Shown here: positions 58,413 through 64,000 of the stretch, one piece after another
How the letters are laid out: each line of letters starts with the position of its first letter
Numbering within the stretch: the first letter of the stretch is position 1
Source of the DNA: Deinococcus arboris
GTDB taxonomy: Bacteria > Deinococcota > Deinococci > Deinococcales > Deinococcaceae
DNA: 64,000 bases
Reading direction: 5' to 3'
Assembly: GCF_009755355.1 (NCBI RefSeq)
Contig: NZ_WQLB01000019.1
Location: forward strand, 22,151 to 86,150
Notes under the pieces: model-generated
The model's database searches: none
Seen by the model: only the letters and a program-made list of their open reading frames with translations
What the model was told of the DNA's origin: nothing
Translations under genes and position numbers: made by a program

Positions 58413-59237
58413 CTACTGCTCGCTGTAGACGTGAACCGCCACGTCCATCTTGCCGCGCCCACCGCCGTAATAGGTGCCGCGCACGGGTGACACGTCGCTG
58501 TACTCGCGGCCGTGGCCTATCTTGACGTGCTTTTCACCGGCCACGCAGTTGTTGGTGGGGTCCAGGCCCAGCCAGCCGTAGCCCGGCACCAGGCATTCCA
58601 CCCAGGCATGGGTGGCTTCGGCGCCCAGCATCTCGCCGCCGCTGTACAGATACCCGCTGACATACCGCGCCGGAATGCCCAGCTGCCGCGTCACGCCCAG
58701 CATGGCGTGGGTAAAGTCCTGGCAGACGCCCCGGCCATCTTTGGCAAATTCGGCCAGTGGCGTGCTGACACTGGTGGCCTTGGTGTCATAGGTAAAGCGC
58801 CGGTACAGCTGGGTGTTGAGGGCCACCAGATAGCCGGGCAGGTCATCACTGAGGTCTGGCCGGGCCACATGAAAGACTTCGGGCCAGGGCCCGGCGGGCA
58901 CACGTGGACAGGGCACCAGAAATTCGGTGTGCCGTCCCCGCTCGGCGGCCAGGGCCATCACCTGTACGGGCTCGGGGTCTGGCCGCGCGTGGGTGTCCAC
59001 GATGGCCTGCGCCTCGATCTTCAGGTGGGTGTGGGGGTCGTGGACATGCACGTGGTGAACAATGGCCCCAAAGTAGTCCCGATGAGACGAGACCTCGGCG
59101 TCGGGCGTGACCGAGAGGTGAAACGAGCGCACGGTCTGCCGCTCCTCCTGAGACGGGTGCAGGCGCACCTGATTGAACGAGTCCCAGGCTGGCGTGGGGT
59201 AGTGGTACTCGGTGGCGTGGCGAATCTCACAGCGCAT
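58413..59237 (-). CDS. Transglutaminase-like cysteine peptidase
   Basis: 274 residues. An N-terminal beta domain (CEIRHATEYHYPTPAWDSFN, then SFHLSVTPDAEVSSHRDYFG) precedes the transglutaminase core. The catalytic Cys is in GVCQDFTHAMLGVTRQLGIP, the His in ATHAWVECLVPGYGW and the Asp in LGLDPTNN. It probably cleaves or transfers amide bonds. ATG 59237 has GGGAGG upstream. It follows the alpha-E gene by 176 bases, and this trio is a known conserved set predicted to make or process peptides. Confidence 0.9.
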   Translation of the reverse strand: MRCEIRHATEYHYPTPAWDSFNQVRLHPSQEERQTVRSFHLSVTPDAEVSSHRDYFGAIVHHVHVHDPHTHLKIEAQAIVDTHARPDPEPVQVMALAAERGRHTEFLVPCPRVPAGPWPEVFHVARPDLSDDLPGYLVALNTQLYRRFTYDTKATSVSTPLAEFAKDGRGVCQDFTHAMLGVTRQLGIPARYVSGYLYSGGEMLGAEATHAWVECLVPGYGWLGLDPTNNCVAGEKHVKIGHGREYSDVSPVRGTYYGGGRGKMDVAVHVYSEQ

Positions 59238-59413
59238 CCTGCCTCCCCACATCCCGGTGCCGGCTGACCCAGATTCGGTCTGGTTTGTTGAGGACCGCCC
59301 ATATCCCTACGTCTTGCCCGGCACCCGTCGGCTGGCCACACCTTGTGGCTGGCATGAGGGGTTGACCCATCGGTGCCACCGAAATCTGCTGGACAGTGCT
59401 CTGCGCTTGCACC

Positions 59414-60388
59414 CTATTCCTCTTCAAAATACGCCGCATTGATGGCCGCCCCCACCCGGTTGACCTCGGTCAGCAGCTCGTCAAGGGACGGTGAGCCGCC
59501 TTCGAGAATGTCGTCAATGGCGGCGTACTGCAGCCGGGCCACCAGCCAGCGGGACAGGCGCAGCAGCTCGGGGTGGGCGCCGGGGTGGCGCCGCTCGATT
59601 TGCCCCAGGGCGTCGTGCAGGTTTTCGGCGCTGTAGCGCACGCTGCGCGGAAAGGCGTCGTCCAGCAGCAAAAAGGCCGCGATGCGCCGGGGCTCCAGGC
59701 CCGCGTGCTCGCACTTGCGGTAAGCCTCGAAGGCACTGGCGCCCTTCAGCACATTGACCCAGCGCTGTTCCACGACCATGCGGGCGGCCGGGTCGTTGCC
59801 TGCGGGGGCGGCAGGCACCCCCTGTACCTCGCCGCTCTGTTCCAGCCGGGCCTGCAGCACACGTAGCACGTTGTCGGCGCGCTCCAGCATCTGCCCACTG
59901 CGCATGAAAGCCCAGCCTTCGTCGCGCGGCAGGGTGGCAAAGGCGATGCCGAAGAAAAACTGAGATGCGTCGCGCGCCGCCACGCAGTATTCAAACAGGC
60001 CGTCGCGGTCCAGCACCGCGCCGGTCTCAAAACACAGGTTCAGGTAGGCGCGGTTGACGGCTTCCCACATCTCGCTGGGAATGCGGTCGCGCAGGCCGCG
60101 CGCGTTCTCGCGGGCGCGGGCCAGGCTGCTGGCAATACTGGCGGGGTTGTCCCGGTCAAAGGCCAGCCACGCGCTGACGCTGCGGGCGTCAATCCGGCCG
60201 TAGCGCTCACGCAGGGCGGTCTCGCCGCCTGTCAGGTCCAGCAGGGGGCGCCAGTGGTCCCGTGCCCGCGTGGCCGATTCCAGCGTGGCGTAGTAATTGA
60301 CGCTCAGGAGGCGGGCGGTGTTCTCGGCGCGTTCCATGTAGCGGCCCGTCCAGTACAGGTTCTCGGCCAGGCGGGAAAGCAGCAGCAT
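59414..60388 (-). CDS. Alpha-E domain protein (DUF403)
   Basis: 324 residues, all-helical. It starts MLLLSRLAENLYWTGRYMER with AENTARLLSVNYYATLES, the DUF403 signature. The family has no known catalytic role and almost always sits next to a circularly permuted ATP-grasp gene. The start overlaps the stop of that gene (TGATG), so translation is coupled. Confidence 0.92.
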   Translation of the reverse strand: MLLLSRLAENLYWTGRYMERAENTARLLSVNYYATLESATRARDHWRPLLDLTGGETALRERYGRIDARSVSAWLAFDRDNPASIASSLARARENARGLRDRIPSEMWEAVNRAYLNLCFETGAVLDRDGLFEYCVAARDASQFFFGIAFATLPRDEGWAFMRSGQMLERADNVLRVLQARLEQSGEVQGVPAAPAGNDPAARMVVEQRWVNVLKGASAFEAYRKCEHAGLEPRRIAAFLLLDDAFPRSVRYSAENLHDALGQIERRHPGAHPELLRLSRWLVARLQYAAIDDILEGGSPSLDELLTEVNRVGAAINAAYFEEE

Positions 60389-62199
60389 CAGCGGTCCTCC
60401 TGGGTTGGGCTGTCCAGTTCGGCTTTTTCCAGTTGCTGCTGGTAGGAGTGACCGCCGGGCGACTCGTCGGGGGCAGACGGCGGCGCAGGGACCCTGCCCC
60501 ACGCCTCCTGACTTTGCCCGTAGGCCTCGACCTGCGCTTCCTCGGCGGCGCGCTCCCGGACGTGAGCGGTGTGGGCGTCGTCGGCGGGCGTGGTCTCCGC
60601 CCCCAGCGGCACTGAGCCGAAACCGCCCTGAAATTGACTCTGGCTCTGGGTGCCGCTGCCAGTCTGGCTCTGGCTTTGCGACTGGCGGCCCTGGCCCTGA
60701 CCCTGAGTTTGTGCCTGGCTCTGCGTATCGCCGTGCAGCAGCTGGCTCATGGCCACGGGCGTGGCGGGGCCGTCGTGTTCCAGCACCCAGGTGTCCTTAC
60801 TGCCGCCGCCCTGCGAGCTGTTCACCACCAGGCTGCCGCGCGTCAGGGCCACCCGGGTCAGGCCGCCGGGCACGATGGTCACGTTCTGGCCGTACAGCAC
60901 GTAGGGCCGCAGGTCAATGTGCGCGGCTTCAAACTGACGCCCGTCGGGGTAGAAGGTGGGATGACGGGACAGCCCCACCACCGGCTGCGCGATGAACTCG
61001 CGCGGGTCACGCCGCACACGCTCCAGATACGCTTCCTGCTCGGCCTGGGTGGAGGCCGGGCCAATCAGCATGCCGTAGCCGCCGGCCTCGCCCACCGCCT
61101 TGAACACCAGTTCACCGGCGTTGGCCAGCATGTGGTCCAGGTGGTCGGCGTTCCAGCCCAGAAAGGTGGGCACGTTGCGCAGTAGGGGCGTTTCGTTGAG
61201 GTAGTAGCGAATCATGTCCGGCACGTAGGCGTAGACCGCCTTGTCGTCGGCCACACCCGTCCCCACCGCGTTGGCAATCGCCACGCGGCCCTGCCGGTAG
61301 ACCTCGATCAGCCCAGCCACGCCCAGCGTGCTGTCGCGGCGAAAGGCCAGCGGGTCCAGAAAATCGTCGTCAATGCGGCGGTAGATCACGTCCACCTGTC
61401 GCCGCCCGCCCGTGCTGCGCATCCACACGCGCCCGGCGTCCACAAAGAGGTCGCGGCCCTCGACCAGTTCAATGCCCATCTGCTGGGCCAGGTAGGCGTG
61501 TTCAAAGTAGGCGCTGTTGTACATGCCGGGGGTCAGCACGACGGCCGTGCCGTTCTCGCGGGGGCTGACACTTTGCAGCAGGGCCAGCAGGGCCGTGGCG
61601 TAATGACCCACCGGGCGCACCCCCTGGCCCTCGAACATGCCGGGGTAGATGCGGGTCATGGCCTGGCGGTTGGCCAGCAGGTACGACACCCCGCTGGGCG
61701 AGCGCAAATTGTCTTCCAGCACCAGATAGTCGCCCTGCTCGTCGCGGATCAGGTCGGTGCCCACCACATGGGTAAAGATGCCGCCGGGGGGCCTCACGCC
61801 GTGAACCTCACGCCGGAAATGCGCCGAGGTGTACACCAGTTCGGCGGGAATAACGCCGTCCCCCAGAATCTGGGCCTCCGAATAGATGTCCTGCAAGAAG
61901 GCGTTCAGGGCGCGCACCCGCTGGGTCAGCCCGGCTTCTATCTGCCCCCACTCGGAGGCCGGCACGATGCGCGGCACCGGGTCAAAGGGAAAGGTACGCT
62001 CGGTGCCCTGGGCGTCGCCGTACACCGTAAAGGTGATGCCCTGGTTGCGAAACGCCAGGTCCAGCAGTTCGTGGCGGCGCGCGAATTCGGGCACGCCCAG
62101 GTCGTCCACATACGCCTGCACCCCCGCGTAGTGGGGCCGCACCTGGCCGCCCGGCGTGAACATCTCATCGTAAAACCTGTTGCCCGGCTCGTACTTCAT
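60388..62199 (-). CDS. Circularly permuted ATP-grasp ligase (DUF404/DUF407) with Gln-rich tail
   Basis: 603 residues. The conserved part spans about 1-485: YEPGNRFYDEMFTPGGQVRP, then VPRIVPASEWGQIEAGLTQR, LVLEDNLRSPSGVSYLLANR and PGMYNSAYFEHAYLAQQMGI, then GEAGGYGMLIGPASTQAEQE. These enzymes are predicted to form amide bonds on peptides. From about 489 the protein adds a low-complexity tail in which 14 of about 32 residues are Gln (TQSQAQTQGQGQG and QSQSQSQTGSGTQSQSQFQ), then an acidic end. ATG 62199 has a GGAGG Shine-Dalgarno. Confidence 0.92.
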   Translation of the reverse strand: MKYEPGNRFYDEMFTPGGQVRPHYAGVQAYVDDLGVPEFARRHELLDLAFRNQGITFTVYGDAQGTERTFPFDPVPRIVPASEWGQIEAGLTQRVRALNAFLQDIYSEAQILGDGVIPAELVYTSAHFRREVHGVRPPGGIFTHVVGTDLIRDEQGDYLVLEDNLRSPSGVSYLLANRQAMTRIYPGMFEGQGVRPVGHYATALLALLQSVSPRENGTAVVLTPGMYNSAYFEHAYLAQQMGIELVEGRDLFVDAGRVWMRSTGGRRQVDVIYRRIDDDFLDPLAFRRDSTLGVAGLIEVYRQGRVAIANAVGTGVADDKAVYAYVPDMIRYYLNETPLLRNVPTFLGWNADHLDHMLANAGELVFKAVGEAGGYGMLIGPASTQAEQEAYLERVRRDPREFIAQPVVGLSRHPTFYPDGRQFEAAHIDLRPYVLYGQNVTIVPGGLTRVALTRGSLVVNSSQGGGSKDTWVLEHDGPATPVAMSQLLHGDTQSQAQTQGQGQGRQSQSQSQTGSGTQSQSQFQGGFGSVPLGAETTPADDAHTAHVRERAAEEAQVEAYGQSQEAWGRVPAPPSAPDESPGGHSYQQQLEKAELDSPTQEDR

Positions 62200-62340
62200 G
62201 CCCCCTCCAGCGTCTGAGTTGCACCAAGATACGGGTCTGGCCCGTGCCTGTCGCCCTTGCGGCCAGACATGAGAGCCGAGATGAAGAAAGGCCAGCGACT
62301 GGCACGCACCAGTTGGTCTGCTCCCACTACACTGCCCCCC

Positions 62341-62646
<306 letters not shown>

Positions 62647-62755
62647 AGAGTGAGGAGAGGGCCCAGGCGGCCGGACCTCTATGGCTGCTGAGTTCCCAGG
62701 CCAGTTCTGTGCGGCGCCCTAGACCGGGGGCAGAGACCGCCCGCCCCGTGGCCTC

Positions 62756-62761
62756 TACACT
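62756..62761 (+). promoter_or_regulatory. -10 element of the leader peptide / DAHP synthase transcript
   Basis: TACACT, six bases before the leader ATG at 62768. The transcript would start at or next to that ATG. No good -35 is seen. Confidence 0.7.
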
Positions 62762-62767
62762 GCGCCT

Positions 62768-62818
62768 ATGCCCCTGAGCGCGCCCTTTTTTTATTGGTTC
62801 GGTCGTCACCGGGCCTAG
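62768..62818 (+). CDS. Aromatic leader peptide of the attenuator
   Basis: Sixteen codons: MPLSAPFFYWFGRHRA, then TAG. Codons 7-11 are TTT TTT TAT TGG TTC, i.e. Phe-Phe-Tyr-Trp-Phe. The last codons (GGT CGT CAC CGG GCC) overlap the antiterminator arm. A ribosome stalled on the aromatic codons would leave that arm free; one that reaches the stop would cover it. The peptide itself need have no function. Confidence 0.8.
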   Translation: MPLSAPFFYWFGRHRA

Positions 62819-62850
62819 CGCGCTGTTTCCCTCCCCACCCGCCCGGTGAC
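62805..62850 (+). promoter_or_regulatory. Antiterminator pairing of the attenuator
   Basis: GTCACCGGGC (62805-62814, within the leader-peptide codons) is perfectly complementary to GCCCGGTGAC (62841-62850). The second strand is also the 5' arm of the terminator, so the two structures exclude each other. Confidence 0.75.
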
Positions 62851-62880
62851 GCCCACAAGGCCACCGGGCGGGTTTCGCTT
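62838..62880 (+). terminator. Attenuator terminator before the DAHP synthase gene
   Basis: CCCGCCCGGTG (62838-62848) and CACCGGGCGGG (62862-62872) form a perfect 11-bp stem with a 13-base loop, followed by TTTCGCTTGTT. Confidence 0.8.
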
Positions 62881-62906
62881 GTTCACCCTGCTCCCCGAGG
62901 ACCCCC

Positions 62907-64000
62907 ATGACCCACCCTGAACCTGCCGTCGCCCCTGGCCGCACCGAGAACCTGAATGTCAGCGGCTTTACGCCCCTGATTACGCCGCGCGCCCTGAAAG
63001 CCCGCTGTCCCCTGAGCCCAGCTGCCGAGCGCACCGTGCTGGCCGGACGCCGGGCCGCGCAGGACATCCTGCATGGCCGGGACGACCGCCTGCTCGTGGT
63101 GGTGGGGCCGTGTTCTATTCATGACCACGAGCAGGCCCTGACCTACGCCCGGCGGCTGGCCGCGCTGCGCACGCAGGTAGAGGACCGCCTGGAAGTGCAG
63201 ATGCGCGTCTATGTGGACAAGCCACGCACCACGGTGGGCTGGCGCGGCTACCTGCTGGACCCTGACATGACCGGCGCCAACGACATCAACAAGGGCCTGG
63301 AATGGACCCGGCGGCTGATGGTGGAGGTGAGCGAGCTGGGGCTGCCCGTGGCCACCGAACTGCTGGACCCTTTTGCGCCGCAGTACGTCTTTGACGCCGT
63401 GGCCTGGGCCTGTCTGGGCGCCCGCACCACCGAGTCACAGACCCACCGCGTCATGGCCAGCGCCGTCAGCGCCCCGATGGGTTTCAAGAACGGCACGGGC
63501 GGCGGCATCAAGCTGGCGGTGGACGCCATTGTGGCCTCGCGCTCACCCCACGCCTTTTTCACCATTGACGACGACGGCCAGGGCTGCATCGTCCATACGC
63601 TGGGCAATCCGGACGGACACGTCATCCTGCGTGGCGGGCGGGGCGGCCCCAACTACGCGCCGCAGTTTGTGCAGGAGGCGGCGGTCCTGATGAGTGCGGC
63701 GGGCCTCAGTCCGGCCGTGATGGTGGACTGTTCGCACGCCAACAGCGGCTCGGACCACACGCGGCAGGGTCTGGTCTGGCGCGACGTGCTGCACCAGCGC
63801 GCCGCCGGCCAGCATGCCATCCGCGGCCTGATGATTGAAAGTAACTTGCGGGCCGGCAAGCAGGCCATTCCCGCCGACCTGAGCACGCTGGTTCCTGGCC
63901 TGAGCGTCACCGACGCCTGTGTGGGCTGGGACGAGACCGAGGCGCTGCTCCTTGAAGCCCACGCTGCTCTGGGCCGCGCCCCGGTGGGCCAGTCCTATTG
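62907..64000 (+). CDS. 3-deoxy-7-phosphoheptulonate (DAHP) synthase, class I (3' end outside window)
   Basis: About 364 codons in the window with no stop yet. It joins phosphoenolpyruvate and erythrose-4-phosphate, the first step to Phe, Tyr, Trp and other aromatics. Metal and substrate motifs are [61 protein letters not shown] and [14 protein letters not shown], as in AroF/AroG/AroH. The first 30 residues are an extra Pro/Ala-rich leader. GAGG six bases before ATG 62907 is a Shine-Dalgarno, as expected for an internal gene. Which aromatic amino acid inhibits it cannot be told from sequence by eye. Confidence 0.94.
   Translation, partial: MTHPEPAVAPGRTENLNVSGFTPLITPRALKARCPLSPAAERTVLAGRRAAQDILHGRDDRLLVVVGPCSIHDHEQALTYARRLAALRTQVEDRLEVQMRVYVDKPRTTVGWRGYLLDPDMTGANDINKGLEWTRRLMVEVSELGLPVATELLDPFAPQYVFDAVAWACLGARTTESQTHRVMASAVSAPMGFKNGTGGGIKLAVDAIVASRSPHAFFTIDDDGQGCIVHTLGNPDGHVILRGGRGGPNYAPQFVQEAAVLMSAAGLSPAVMVDCSHANSGSDHTRQGLVWRDVLHQRAAGQHAIRGLMIESNLRAGKQAIPADLSTLVPGLSVTDACVGWDETEALLLEAHAALGRAPVGQSY

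Overview
The window is GC-rich bacterial chromosome that I read as Deinococcus or a close relative. This is inferred from gene content (ClpA/ClpS, TrmFO, HemQ-type coproheme decarboxylase, a bacillithiol-transferase-like DinB protein, a LEA-like hydrophilic protein, an rpmB-linked metal ABC transporter) and from promoter style. About thirty genes have a TANNNT -10 hexamer only 5-8 bases before the start codon, the signature of leaderless mRNA known to be common in Deinococcus. There is no rRNA and no CRISPR. One tRNA (Ile, anticodon GAT) is present. The window opens inside clpA and closes inside a DAHP synthase gene.

Layout. 1-7 kb: clpS-clpA, a LEA-like protein, a DUF1517 protein, an HNH protein, and a PAP2 phosphatase with a dihaem cytochrome c. 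7-13 kb: a lone nucleoside/sugar-type ABC ATPase, a roughly 500-bp imperfect palindrome, then murD-ftsW-rhtA-like on the minus strand and a secreted repeat protein. 14-20 kb: trmFO, small membrane and DUF218/DUF305 proteins, a double GNAT acetyltransferase and a DUF4258-like protein. 20-24 kb: a 397-bp element with terminal inverted repeats carrying one broken gene, then a marR-P450-esterase operon with two palindromic operators. 24-32 kb: purH, HxlR/nitroreductase, a broken quinone oxidoreductase, DUF1440 and an ABC-F ATPase. 32-36 kb: rpmB plus a zinc/manganese ABC importer under a Fur-family-like box shared with a divergent small gene. 36-45 kb: ribF-nudix, dGTPase, tRNA-Ile, threonine aldolase, hemQ with an aldo/keto reductase, small enzymes and thioredoxin. 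45-52 kb: NYN-plsX, MscS channel, a lipoprotein phospholipase A2 with ricin-type lectin, a short ftsH and a DUF4384 lipoprotein. 52-58 kb: a PRTase-like hypothetical, MazG/BstA/NUDIX, era, and a TetR-SDR pair with duplicated operators. 58-64 kb: the ATP-grasp/alpha-E/transglutaminase set and an attenuator-controlled DAHP synthase.

Mobile and repeat content: five good copies and one decayed copy of a roughly 140-180-bp dispersed repeat with 12-bp terminal inverted repeats, all in the same orientation; the TIR-flanked gene cassette at 20.3-20.7 kb; and the long palindrome at 8.7-9.2 kb. Four genes look broken (20.4, 28.0, 40.1 and 53.2 kb).

The most interesting item is at 62756-62906. A leaderless 16-codon leader peptide with five consecutive aromatic codons (Phe-Phe-Tyr-Trp-Phe) is followed by mutually exclusive antiterminator and terminator stems and then a DAHP synthase gene, the first step of aromatic amino-acid synthesis. 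This is a compact three-segment transcription attenuator readable directly from the sequence.
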